From positions 1-64,000 of the forward strand of contig JBKAHA010000012.1 in assembly GCA_046290675.1 (NCBI GenBank): 64,000 bases of DNA. The letters run 5' to 3'. Position numbers and translations under genes: made by a program. The DNA comes from Aureliella sp046290675. Its GTDB lineage: Bacteria; Planctomycetota; Planctomycetia; Pirellulales; Pirellulaceae. The notes beneath the pieces are model-generated. The model did not search any database and had not been told where the DNA came from. It saw only the letters and a program-made list of their open reading frames with translations. Numbering within the stretch: the first letter of the stretch is position 1; every line of letters begins with the position of its first letter. Shown here one piece after another: positions 55,486 through 64,000 of this stretch.

Positions 55486-58400
55486 ATGAGTTCAGTACCG
55501 TCGAGCCAGAATCCGGACGATCTGATCGTCGTACCGGAATCACTGAAGAAGCAGCTTGCGGATTTCCGTTGGCGAGTCTGGTCGTCAAAAATCTTGGAGG
55601 CATTGGTCTTCTCGATGGCGGCGCTGACGCTTTCATTCTTGAGCGTCTACGTCCTCGATCGTTGCTTTGATACGCCTTCGTCTTTACGAGGGGCGATGTT
55701 TGGAGTTTCTATCTTGGCTTGGATCGCGATTCCCTATGCCCTGCACCGCTGGGTGTGGAGAAATCGTCGTTTCGAACAGTTGGCGCGCCTGCTGCGATCC
55801 CGCGACCCTATCGGTGATCGCTTGTTGAGCGTATTAGAGTTGGCTGAAAACCGTTCTGAACAGTCTCGATCTCGAACTCTTTGCGCGGCGGCAATTGGCC
55901 AAGTGGCTGAGTCGGCACGTGGTCGCGACTTGAACGAGGCGGCCCCTGGTACTTGGTTGCGACCACTGGGATGGCTATTGGGGGCCGCCGCGTCGGTTCT
56001 GGTCGTGTTGTCCCTTTTGTTTCCTGCGGCGGTCCGCAATGCATGGGCTCGATTTGTCAGCCCTTGGAATTCGATCCCAAGATATACATTCACCCTTGTG
56101 CAGCCCTTGGCGGACGAATTGGTCGTCGCTCACGGAGAAGCGACACCCTTCACGGTAAAACTGCAAGAGGGATCTTCGTGGACTCCTGAGTTGGCAACGC
56201 TGCGCATCGTTGGACTTCCGCCACTTGATAGTCAGATCAATCAGGAAAGACGCCTGTATCAATTTGAGTTGCCAGCCACGGTCACTGACACTGAATTTCG
56301 GCTGGTCGTCGGAGATTATTACAAGGACATCGCACTCGTCCCCAAGACGAGGCCTGAGCTAATTGGTGCCGAAGCAGAAATCACACTGCCGGAATATCTC
56401 CAACGCGGTGAATCCATCACTCAGGATGTCCGAAGTGGGACATTGATTGCGGTCCGAGGTAGTGTTGCCAAGGTTCATGCGACAGCTTCCAGGGATTTGG
56501 AATCTGCGACCGTTAACTCCGTCGAGGTGACGATTGACGATTCGAGTTTTGCCTCTTCGAAGCTTCCCATGGAAACGGACGATTCCAGTTTGACCATGAA
56601 GTGGGTTGACCATGACGGTCTCGCGGGGCGTGAACCATTCGAATTGGGAATGAAGGTGATCGAGGATGAGTCGCCGTCGGTGCTGACGCAGGATTTTCCG
56701 CGTGACGCGGTCGTGCTCGATACTGAGCAAATCAATTTCCAAGCTCTCGCTGCTGACGATTTCGGTATCCGGAAGATCGGAATGGAATGGCGCAGCCTGG
56801 ACGACACTTTGGCAGAGACAGTCGAAGGCCAGAAGGTGATCGCGGGTGGTGCTCCAACCAATACTTCGATGCAAGTCCCCTCAACATTCTGCGCGAAGTC
56901 GTTAGGTATTGAGCCACAACCTATTGAGGTTCGACTGTGGGTGGAGGACTACTGCGACCGTCCACAACGATCTTACTCGGCTCCTCATGTCCTCTTTGTA
57001 CTTACCGCCGAGCAGCATGCGATTTGGGTCACAGATCAATTGAGCAAATGGCACAGGGCATCGTTGGATGTTCGTGATAAAGAGTTGCAATTGAATGCGG
57101 CTAACAAACGATTGCGGTCCTTGGACTTAGGCGAACTGGCCAGGGAGGATCGCCAGAAGGAGCTGCAACGTCAGGCGTCCTTGGAAGCTGCCAATGGAAG
57201 ACGTCTGTCGAGTTTGGCGAAGACTGGAGAAGGTCTGCTTAGGCAGGCCGCTCGGAATCCCGAGATTGGCGTTGGGCATTTGGATCGCTGGGCAGAAATG
57301 CTTCAGGTACTGAATGATATCGGAAACAACCGAATGCCAGCGGTTTCGAATCTACTGGGTAAGGCAGCAATGCAATCCAATCGGAAGCCAGGAAAACCAC
57401 AGGGACGTCCTGGGCAAGGTGGCGACTCTCAGCCCAAGGAACAAATGCCTTCGGTTGGGCAGAATCGAAATGAAATGGCCGGTGGATCAGGAAAGTCGCA
57501 GCCGAAGGCAAAGGACTTCGCGGACGCGAAACAGGTTCCAAAGATTAGTGACGTGGAGTCGTCGATGCAGACGCCTGGCAAAACCGAATCCGATGACCAG
57601 CCAGGAAAAGAGAAAAAGGGAAATGGAGCAAAGCTAAGTTTGCCTTCAACGACTTTGGTTGGACCGTCACCGAAGTCCAAGCCAAACGCCGGAGAGGATC
57701 AGAATTCGGAACAACAAGACGAAGCCCCGCTGGATGAGGCTCTGTTTGAACAAGAGAAACTGCTAGCTGAGTTTGAAAAGATCTCGGATGACATGAACGC
57801 AGTGTTGGCCAATCTCGAGGGATCGACGCTTGTGAAGCGGTTGAAGGCAGCGTCACGACAGCAGGATCAAGTGGCTGGTAAGATCGGTAGCGAAATTGGT
57901 GCCGTATTTGGTGTTGCAAGACTCGAAAAGGAATCGACGAAAGAGACGCTCCGAAACCTTCGCGATGTAGAGCAAGAGAGTAGTCAGCAGATTTCCTACA
58001 TCATGGACGACATGCAAAGCTACTTCGAACGTCGCCGCATGGATCAGTTCCGGGTCGTGCTCGACGATATGAAGGAATCTGATGTATTGGTCGCGCTGCA
58101 AGACCTGGGGGACTCGATTCCCTCCGACCAGGGGATTTCGATCGCTGAGGCGGAGTATTGGTCCGATACGATTGATCGCTGGGCAGAAGATCTTGTTGAT
58201 CCGGCTGAAAGTGGGCAGTGCCCAGGATCCAAAACATCCGATTCGCTGCCACCGAGTGTGATTCTAGCGGTCCTCAAAGTCCTAGAAGCGGAAGTGAATC
58301 TGCGAGAAGAAACGCGCGTGGCGGAGCAAGCGAAACCGGTACTTGCGGCGACGGAACACGCCTCCGAAGCAGTCCGCTTGAGTCGCGTGCAGAGTGATCT

Positions 58401-58827
58401 TCGAAGCCAGCTTGGTGAAGTCGTTTCCACGATCGAGCAACTTCCCAAAAGTGAAGAACGATTTGGCAAAGAGATCGGTTTACTGACCGAAGTGACTCAG
58501 GTCATGGCTGAGGCGACGACTATTCTGCGATTGAAGGACACGGGTGCCCCTGCGATCGCGGCCGAAACGGAAGTCATCGAGCTGTTACTTCAGTCGAAAC
58601 GGATCAATCCCAAGGGCGGCGGTGGCGGCGGCTCAAGTCCAGGTGGGGGCGGTAAAGGTGAGACTCAGGACTCCGCGCTGGCTCTGCTTGGCAGCGGTCT
58701 GAATCAGAGCGAGCGACGTGAGGCTAGAGATGTAACACAGGCGACAGGTGAAAAGGGTCGAGTGCTACCAGAGGAGTATCGTGCTGGATTAGACAAGTAT
58801 TTCGAGCTTATCGATGCAACGCGATAA
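55486..58827 (+). CDS. Large membrane-anchored coiled-coil protein (Bat locus 2)
   Basis: The protein is 1,113 aa from ATG 55486, with GGAG about 8 nt upstream. Membrane helices lie near residues 38-60, 64-84 and 160-182. A beta-rich region (about 200-510) follows, with Ig-like strand patterns (TPFTVKLQEGSSWTPELATL). From about 520 to 1040 it is mostly helical and Gln/Lys/Glu-rich, with a low-complexity, Pro/Gly/Lys-rich interruption at about 620-750. A Gly-rich run (KGGGGGGSSPGGGGKG) precedes the final 60 residues. The general plan resembles DUF4175-type proteins found with Bat genes. It occupies the same place as the 495-aa protein of locus 1 but is more than twice as long and lacks its cysteine cluster. 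Confidence 0.85.
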   Translation: MSSVPSSQNPDDLIVVPESLKKQLADFRWRVWSSKILEALVFSMAALTLSFLSVYVLDRCFDTPSSLRGAMFGVSILAWIAIPYALHRWVWRNRRFEQLARLLRSRDPIGDRLLSVLELAENRSEQSRSRTLCAAAIGQVAESARGRDLNEAAPGTWLRPLGWLLGAAASVLVVLSLLFPAAVRNAWARFVSPWNSIPRYTFTLVQPLADELVVAHGEATPFTVKLQEGSSWTPELATLRIVGLPPLDSQINQERRLYQFELPATVTDTEFRLVVGDYYKDIALVPKTRPELIGAEAEITLPEYLQRGESITQDVRSGTLIAVRGSVAKVHATASRDLESATVNSVEVTIDDSSFASSKLPMETDDSSLTMKWVDHDGLAGREPFELGMKVIEDESPSVLTQDFPRDAVVLDTEQINFQALAADDFGIRKIGMEWRSLDDTLAETVEGQKVIAGGAPTNTSMQVPSTFCAKSLGIEPQPIEVRLWVEDYCDRPQRSYSAPHVLFVLTAEQHAIWVTDQLSKWHRASLDVRDKELQLNAANKRLRSLDLGELAREDRQKELQRQASLEAANGRRLSSLAKTGEGLLRQAARNPEIGVGHLDRWAEMLQVLNDIGNNRMPAVSNLLGKAAMQSNRKPGKPQGRPGQGGDSQPKEQMPSVGQNRNEMAGGSGKSQPKAKDFADAKQVPKISDVESSMQTPGKTESDDQPGKEKKGNGAKLSLPSTTLVGPSPKSKPNAGEDQNSEQQDEAPLDEALFEQEKLLAEFEKISDDMNAVLANLEGSTLVKRLKAASRQQDQVAGKIGSEIGAVFGVARLEKESTKETLRNLRDVEQESSQQISYIMDDMQSYFERRRMDQFRVVLDDMKESDVLVALQDLGDSIPSDQGISIAEAEYWSDTIDRWAEDLVDPAESGQCPGSKTSDSLPPSVILAVLKVLEAEVNLREETRVAEQAKPVLAATEHASEAVRLSRVQSDLRSQLGEVVSTIEQLPKSEERFGKEIGLLTEVTQVMAEATTILRLKDTGAPAIAAETEVIELLLQSKRINPKGGGGGGSSPGGGGKGETQDSALALLGSGLNQSERREARDVTQATGEKGRVLPEEYRAGLDKYFELIDATR

Positions 58828-58882
58828 CGCTGATTGATCGATGCGGTGCGCAGGGCATTTGCATTCAGTAGAAGGATCGAGT

Positions 58883-59410
58883 CTAGCGATCCCCCAAAAC
58901 GTAATGAAGCGTCTGCCGTGGGCCAACTTGGACTTGTTGAATGTGCCCGGTGCTGAGATCGCCATCGTCAAATCGGTCGTCGATTTGCTGCATGTCCTTT
59001 GGATTTGGCGAACCACTACCTGCCCATCTAGCAATGGCGATTCCGTATTTGGGAGATGATGTCCCATTCGGACCATTCCAATCGTAGTATCCGTCGATCG
59101 GAGATAAACCGAAGTCGGAGTCTGTACACCAGGGTCGTAAATCCGATGGAACCTTACTTGGATAGCCGTCGTCAGGGAATCGTCCGTGGATCGCTTGAAA
59201 TACTTCTACCGCTGTAGCGAGTCGTTGCAGGTGCTCGTAGGTTGCTGCAATTCGGGCATCTTCTTGAGCTGAGTTAAGCCGCATTGCGGCGACAGTGGCA
59301 ATGATTCCAGTAATCAGTACCGCGATGACCACCTCAATAAGCGTGAATCCGAAAGTGGATCTGTTTTGATTCGGCGCGAAGGCGAGAGAGCGAACTGAGG
59401 CCAATAGCAT
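58883..59410 (-). CDS. Type II secretion-like pseudopilin / type IV pilin-like protein
   Basis: The mature-type protein is about 175 aa from ATG 59410 (or 59419); the frame stays open to 59758 but the extra N-terminus is Ser-rich and not protein-like. A 21-residue leader ends at G, followed by the prepilin peptidase motif G^FTLIEVVIAVLITGIIATV, with the conserved Glu at position 5 of the mature protein. The rest contains the alpha-1C helix (AATYEHLQRLATAVEVFQAI) and a short globular domain. It should be cleaved by a PilD-type peptidase and inserted as a pilin subunit. The gene stands alone and is convergent with the 1,113-aa protein gene; no secretion machinery genes are nearby. Confidence 0.85.
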   Translation of the reverse strand: MLLASVRSLAFAPNQNRSTFGFTLIEVVIAVLITGIIATVAAMRLNSAQEDARIAATYEHLQRLATAVEVFQAIHGRFPDDGYPSKVPSDLRPWCTDSDFGLSPIDGYYDWNGPNGTSSPKYGIAIARWAGSGSPNPKDMQQIDDRFDDGDLSTGHIQQVQVGPRQTLHYVLGDR

Positions 59411-59936
59411 GGAAGACATGGAAAGTTGGTCGTATGCACGACGCTCAACAAAATGACGATGTGATACTTGGCACAGAGTTGCGAAGAGCAATCGAGGAGA
59501 TCGGGGAGAACACCCCTGCTTCAAAATATAGCCTTCAACCTGACTCGGGGACCCTCCCGACCAACTGCGTGTGTACGTGAGGAAAGAAAAGGAGCTTGAT
59601 AAAGACGAAGATAACGAGGGCTCTGATCGTGTCGGATTGTCACCGTAATTGTTACTTACGGTTTTGACGCCAGGATGCCGCTTGCGGGCTGAAGTCGGAT
59701 CGAGTGTAAACATATACAATTGGCTGCCTTCGATGTGGATTCCGAACCGTTTTGACAATTGCAGTCTGCAAGTGCAGGAATTGAAACAACGTGTGAACTA
59801 TCGAGACAGGAAACGACTAAAATGTGACTTGAACTGGAGTCGTGTTCAGACGAAGCAGCGGCTTTAGTGGGACACGTCGAGTGTTCACAAAACCAGTTTT
59901 GAGCCACCCGATTTTGAAGAGCGACAGGCCTAGCAA

Positions 59937-60986
59937 GTGAGATTTTTGACTACCTTGGTGATCGTCGTGCTTGTCGGGATGTTGGGTCTGGGCGCTCGAA
60001 TGGGACTAGCGCAGCCGGTGTTGAGTCCTCAAGGGGATGTGGTCCCTCGAGAAGTCCGCGAGATGACGGATCGAGGTCTCGAATATCTCGTCAAATCGCA
60101 GACGCCAAGCGGCACGTGGTCCGATGGCTATACCGGGCCAGGGACGACGGGGCTTGGCTTGATGGCATTCTTGGCCTCTGGAGAGGATCCCAATTTCGGG
60201 AAATACAGCCAGAATATTCGTCGGGCCGTGCGGGCGATTATTCGTGCTCAGAGCGGAACGACTGGATACATGGGTGACAGCATGTATCAACACGGTTTCG
60301 CGATGCTAGGGCTAGCAGAAGCATATGGTGCGTTGGATGAAGCGACACTTTGGGAATCAGGTGCGCCGGTCGCCGGCAAAGAACGAACGATCGGAGAAGC
60401 ATTGGAACTAGCCGTACGTTGTGCGATCACGTCGCAAGCCAAGAATCCACATAATGCCTGGCGTTATTCACCGAATGCTCGCGACGCGGATACGAGCGTA
60501 ACGGGCGCCGTCTTAATGGGGCTCTTGGCCGCACGGAATGCAGGCATTGAAGTGCCCGATAAGAATATCGACTCTGCGATTAAGTACTTCGTAAGCATGA
60601 CCGGATCGAACGGTTCGGTTGGATACTCGGGGGGTCTTGGCGGATTTGGGCAGTCGATCGCCCGATCGTCCATCGCTTGTTTAGTTTACAGTATCGCGAA
60701 ACGCAAAGATCTTGAGCAGTTCGAGGCCACCAAAAAGTATGTCATCACGAATATGGCTGAAGAGTCTCATTACCAAGAATACGCTCGGTATTACGAGGCG
60801 CAAGCCTTGTTTCAAGCGGACTTGGATGCTTGGGAGAAATGGAACCGCGGTTTAATCCGAACCCTACGCTCAAAACAGAAGGCGGACGGCAGTTTCGACG
60901 GCCAGTTTGGTGGAGCTACTTCAACATCGCTCAATCTGCTTTCGTTAGCACTCAACTACAAGTTTCTGCCGATATACGAACGCTGA
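59937..60986 (+). CDS. Secreted alpha/alpha-toroid protein (prenyltransferase/squalene-cyclase-like repeats)
   Basis: The protein is 349 aa from a GTG start at 59937. A signal peptide (FLTTLVIVVLVGMLGLGARM core, ending near LAQ) predicts export. Repeats with the Q-x-x-x-G-x-W/F signature of alpha6-alpha6 toroids are visible: YLVKSQTPSGTWSDG, IIRAQSGTTGYMGD, LRSKQKADGSFDGQFGG. The catalytic D-x-D-D motif of squalene-hopene cyclases is not seen, so it is probably a binding or scaffold protein rather than a terpene cyclase. Such proteins are common in planctomycetes next to Bat-like loci. It lies between locus 2 and the thioredoxin-domain gene. Confidence 0.85.
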   Translation: MRFLTTLVIVVLVGMLGLGARMGLAQPVLSPQGDVVPREVREMTDRGLEYLVKSQTPSGTWSDGYTGPGTTGLGLMAFLASGEDPNFGKYSQNIRRAVRAIIRAQSGTTGYMGDSMYQHGFAMLGLAEAYGALDEATLWESGAPVAGKERTIGEALELAVRCAITSQAKNPHNAWRYSPNARDADTSVTGAVLMGLLAARNAGIEVPDKNIDSAIKYFVSMTGSNGSVGYSGGLGGFGQSIARSSIACLVYSIAKRKDLEQFEATKKYVITNMAEESHYQEYARYYEAQALFQADLDAWEKWNRGLIRTLRSKQKADGSFDGQFGGATSTSLNLLSLALNYKFLPIYER

Positions 60987-61096
60987 TGGCGTTTGGTACG
61001 GACACACCCTAATTGAATCCAGTTCCGATTTGGGTTGCGAGAACACTGCTAAACGCAGCAATCGACGGATAGGCTCAGTTGGAGGAAGGCAAGTCT

Positions 61097-63988
61097 TTGG
61101 TAAAGAACATCATGAATACAATTGATCGCTACCAATCTGCGGTTTTGCTTTCCTTGTTTGTCGGCCTCTTTCTGTTTGGCGAGCGATCGTTTGCCGAGCA
61201 ACCAGAGATGAGACTGCGGCTCAAGGATGGTAGCTTTTCGGTTGGGACGTTAGTGCCAACCGATGAGCCTGGGCGTATCGGTTGGCAGGCCAACGGCTTT
61301 GCTCAGCCTTTTCTTTTCGACCTGGACGCGATTCGATCTGTAAGCGTGACGTCAGAGGATGCCAAGGCGAAGGAGGATGCTTCCCACGAATCGGAAATTG
61401 GATCTGACGTGATTGTGGAGTTGATTGATGGATCGGCAGTCATTGGGCAGATCGAATCATTGAATGAGAATCGTGCGGTTCTAAACTCCAGCACGATCGG
61501 TAAGATCCAAATCGCTAGGAAGCGAATTGCAACCATCGGTTCGGCAGGATTCGTCGGGAAAGTTGTGTTTGACGGTCCTCTGAAGGCCCAGGACTGGTTG
61601 TTGGCAAAACCCGAGGCCTGGGATTTTGAAGCTGGTGTTCTACGATCGCGGCAGGGCAATGCGATTGCAATTGGGCGTGTTGGCATACCGGAAAAGGCAC
61701 GAGTTGACCTAACGCTTGCATGGGACGATTCTCCCGATTTCGTGCTTTCCTTCTGCACGGCTGCAGCAAGCCGGACTTCTCGAGTGGAGCAGGTGTCAGC
61801 GGCCGCACGTCTAGAGGTCTGGGATAAGCAGCTCGCGTTGGTTCGCGAGGTAGAAGGCGGAGCGGACATTGCGTTGGTTACCGATTTGGCGGGCGAATCG
61901 TCTCGGATCTCACTCACGGTCTACATTGATCAGACTGCCGGTGTCGTGACCGTGTGCGATGTGCATGGACGCAAGCTCGATACGGTCTCTGTTAAGGCAG
62001 AGCGGGTTACCTTGCGTGAGGCGATTCACATCGTGAACCATGGGAATCAACTCAGCCTAGAGTCGCTTGAGGTGCGTGAGTGGGATGGGATTCAACGAAG
62101 CGAACCATCCAACCAGAATGCGAAAGTAGTCACGATTGATGGAACCGAGATAGCGGGTGGAATCAATTCTTACGACAGCGAAACGAAGGCTTGGCAAATC
62201 CAACTACGAGAGGGCGGAAAGGAGAGTATCCAGGGCGATTCATTGCGACGAGGAGATGTTTGGATCCTAACCGGCTCGGCGGCCGAACAGCCGAAATCGA
62301 ATACTCAGAACGAGGCTGTAGATGAAACGGAGGCTGTTGAGCCATTTGATTCGCCAGCGGACCCAGGCGATTTTGGTGGGATTGAAGTGGTATTAGAAAG
62401 CCGAGAGAGGATACGTGGTGCTTGGATTCCCAGTGATTCAGAGATGCTCCGATTCAGTGTTGTGGGGGTGAGCCCAGAGAATGGTGGGGGGGATGTATTC
62501 TTTCCCATTTCTAAAGTACGCGGCATTGTTGGATCTACCGCTCGATTCGATTTTGATTCGATGGATGTCCGTTTAGGGACTTTGAAAACGCAATCGTCTC
62601 AATTGGTAGGGAATCTGGATCCAGCGACTGAAGTTGACGCAAGCCATGCGTCTATCTGTTGGAAGCCGGTAGGCAGCTTAACGTCGAGTGTAATTTCGAG
62701 TGCCGCATCGGGAGTCATTGTTTATCGTCGCCGGCTTCCGCGCGTCAAAACGCGTGAGAGAGATGGTACGAATGAGATTGAGATCATCGACTTTTTGTCC
62801 AGCGACGATAGTGAAGGCAAGAGTGAGTCTGGTGTCGAGCCCATACCAGGAAGCCGGGAGATCAAATTCAGAACAGGGGATGCGATCTCCGGTGTGGTTG
62901 ATCAGATCGACGACAAAGGTATGCACTTCAAGTCGTCTCAGTCTGAATCTACCTTTGCCGCGCACCATCAGATTCAGGAGATTGAGCTCAACCCTCTGCT
63001 TGGAAACAGGACGTTTAGCCGCCAACGCTTGGATCGGCTGATGACCGTTCCGCGTTCGCGCAAGAGTGATCCACCAACGCATCTTTTTCTATCCGTACGT
63101 GGTGATCTGCTGCGTGGCAGACTTGTAAGCTTGAACAAAGGGAAGGTGGAGGTCGAGGTTCGGTTGGAGGTGGTTGAATTCTCCACCGACCAGATCTCGA
63201 AGATCATTTGGCTGCACGATCGAGATTGGGAGGACGATGCCAACGGAAGTCCCAATGAAACTGGCGAGCAGTCTGAGCCTTTTCTCGTGCATGCAATCAC
63301 TGGAAGCGGGCGAGGATTAACGTTTGCGCCGGACCGTTGCTCAACCGATTCTCTGGCGGGTTCTTCGGATCTCCTTGGTGACTGTATGGTTTCAGTGAAT
63401 GATTTGAGTCGTATTCTTTTCGGACGGGATATTGAAAAACGAATCGTTGAGTTTCAGGAGGACCCTTGGATTCTTAGCCTTGCCCAGTTGCCAAGGGTAT
63501 TTATGGAAGATGACACCGGAGGCACATCGGGCGGAGCTTATACCGGCACGGCTTCAGAGTTGGTTGGCAAGCTGGCTCCTGAGTTCAGCTTGAAAAAACT
63601 AGACGGCGAGCTGTTTCGGTTGAGAGAACAACGAGGCCAGGTTGTGGTGCTCGATTTTTGGGCGAGCTGGTGCGGGCCATGCGTTCAAACAATGCCTCTG
63701 CTTGAGTCCGCAGTCGACGAAATTGGGGACCCTGGAGTGAAATTGCTCGCTGTGAACCTGCAAGAGAATGACGAGCGGATTCTGGCTGCCAGCGAACGGC
63801 TGCAGTTGAAAGCCACGGTGTTGAAAGACATCAGTGGCCAAGTTGCCGCAGCCTATGACGCGAATGCGATACCACAGACCGTAATCATTGATCGATCCGG
63901 GGTGATACAAAACGTATTCGTCGGGGGCGGTTCGAAAGTCGTCGAACAAATTAAGCTGGCCATTGAGCGTGTTTTGGACGCAGGTTAG
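61097..63988 (+). CDS. Secreted multi-repeat protein with C-terminal TlpA-type thioredoxin domain
   Basis: The protein is about 963 aa. TTG 61097 is preferred because GGAGGAAGGC lies 6 nt upstream; TTG 61079 and ATG 61112 are alternatives. A signal peptide (LLSLFVGLFLFGERSFAEQ) predicts export. The N-terminal 750 residues hold repeated small beta units of similar form, for example VELIDGSAVIGQIESLNENR, IKFRTGDAISGVVDQIDDKG and LSVRGDLLRGRLVSLNKGKV, each reading as a short SH3/Sm-like strand pair. A jelly-roll-like stretch (about 160-330) lies between. The last 140 residues are a thioredoxin fold: DFWASWCGPC with C859-x-x-C862 and cis-Pro in AIPQTVIID. This end should act as a thiol-disulfide reductase outside the cytoplasm. 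The combination is unusual. Confidence 0.88.
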   Translation: MVKNIMNTIDRYQSAVLLSLFVGLFLFGERSFAEQPEMRLRLKDGSFSVGTLVPTDEPGRIGWQANGFAQPFLFDLDAIRSVSVTSEDAKAKEDASHESEIGSDVIVELIDGSAVIGQIESLNENRAVLNSSTIGKIQIARKRIATIGSAGFVGKVVFDGPLKAQDWLLAKPEAWDFEAGVLRSRQGNAIAIGRVGIPEKARVDLTLAWDDSPDFVLSFCTAAASRTSRVEQVSAAARLEVWDKQLALVREVEGGADIALVTDLAGESSRISLTVYIDQTAGVVTVCDVHGRKLDTVSVKAERVTLREAIHIVNHGNQLSLESLEVREWDGIQRSEPSNQNAKVVTIDGTEIAGGINSYDSETKAWQIQLREGGKESIQGDSLRRGDVWILTGSAAEQPKSNTQNEAVDETEAVEPFDSPADPGDFGGIEVVLESRERIRGAWIPSDSEMLRFSVVGVSPENGGGDVFFPISKVRGIVGSTARFDFDSMDVRLGTLKTQSSQLVGNLDPATEVDASHASICWKPVGSLTSSVISSAASGVIVYRRRLPRVKTRERDGTNEIEIIDFLSSDDSEGKSESGVEPIPGSREIKFRTGDAISGVVDQIDDKGMHFKSSQSESTFAAHHQIQEIELNPLLGNRTFSRQRLDRLMTVPRSRKSDPPTHLFLSVRGDLLRGRLVSLNKGKVEVEVRLEVVEFSTDQISKIIWLHDRDWEDDANGSPNETGEQSEPFLVHAITGSGRGLTFAPDRCSTDSLAGSSDLLGDCMVSVNDLSRILFGRDIEKRIVEFQEDPWILSLAQLPRVFMEDDTGGTSGGAYTGTASELVGKLAPEFSLKKLDGELFRLREQRGQVVVLDFWASWCGPCVQTMPLLESAVDEIGDPGVKLLAVNLQENDERILAASERLQLKATVLKDISGQVAAAYDANAIPQTVIIDRSGVIQNVFVGGGSKVVEQIKLAIERVLDAG

Positions 63989-64000
63989 GGATCTCGTTCC

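Noticed and set aside
59411..59758. Long N-terminal extension of the pseudopilin
   Set aside because: Prepilin leaders are short; the G^FTLIE site is 21 residues after ATG 59410, and the upstream translation is Ser-rich.
59937..60986. Terpene (squalene-hopene) cyclase
   Set aside because: The toroid repeats are present, but the catalytic D-x-D-D motif is not, and the protein is exported and about half the usual length.
1..64000. tRNA, rRNA, CRISPR and complete insertion sequences
   Set aside because: Reading both strands by eye I found no T-loop-like tRNA ends, no repeat-spacer arrays and no transposase genes. A dedicated search could still find a short RNA.

Overview
The window looks like a chromosomal segment of a planctomycete, most likely Pirellulaceae (Rhodopirellula-like). 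This is inferred from gene content: PQQ-like beta-propeller proteins, a formylglycine sulfatase, very long TPR proteins, a DUF1583-like protein, MoxR/DUF58/VWA (Bat-like) operons and a lone G^FTLIE pseudopilin. Shine-Dalgarno sites are patchy. No tRNA, rRNA, CRISPR array or intact insertion sequence was seen.

Layout. Bases 1-85 are the 3' end (domains V and VI) of a group II intron whose body lies outside the window. From 143 to 5.4 kb there are a secreted PQQ-propeller/EF-hand protein (-), an acyl-lipid desaturase, an FAH-family enzyme resembling 2-keto-3-deoxy-arabinonate dehydratase, and a secreted FKBP isomerase. From 5.5 to 8.3 kb lies a BlaI-type repressor with two TACA-NN-TGTA operators around its promoter, followed by an M56 (BlaR1-type) membrane protease whose sensor region is replaced by a secretin-like domain. 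From 8.3 to 26.7 kb, all on the minus strand, are two giant paralogous secreted TPR proteins (about 2,300 and 2,660 aa) on either side of a secreted DUF1583-like protein.

Two parallel Bat-like operons follow. Locus 1 (27.5-36.1 kb) and locus 2 (49.0-58.8 kb) share the same order: MoxR ATPase, DUF58, BatA-type VWA membrane protein, VWA plus amidotransferase-like domain protein, and a membrane-anchored coiled-coil protein. Locus 2 continues, past a convergent pseudopilin gene, into an alpha/alpha-toroid (prenyltransferase-like) secreted protein and a large secreted protein with a C-terminal TlpA-type thioredoxin domain.

Between the two loci lie an exported catalase-peroxidase (-), an SDR dehydrogenase (-) divergent from a TetR regulator with two tandem operator-like repeats between them, a sulfatase translationally coupled to that TetR gene, and an ECF sigma/membrane anti-sigma-like/coiled-coil operon (-). 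A degenerate repeat region comes next (a tandem GTGCCAGGCAC palindrome and 21-bp units resembling an IS21-type end), then an M50-type membrane protease overlapping a second PQQ-propeller gene, and a membrane-anchored protein of unknown role.

The best candidates for undescribed biology are the giant TPR/DUF1583-like/giant TPR cluster, the BlaI-controlled M56-secretin fusion, and the duplicated MoxR-VWA loci, whose last genes have diverged (one carries a nine-cysteine cluster, the other is more than twice as long).
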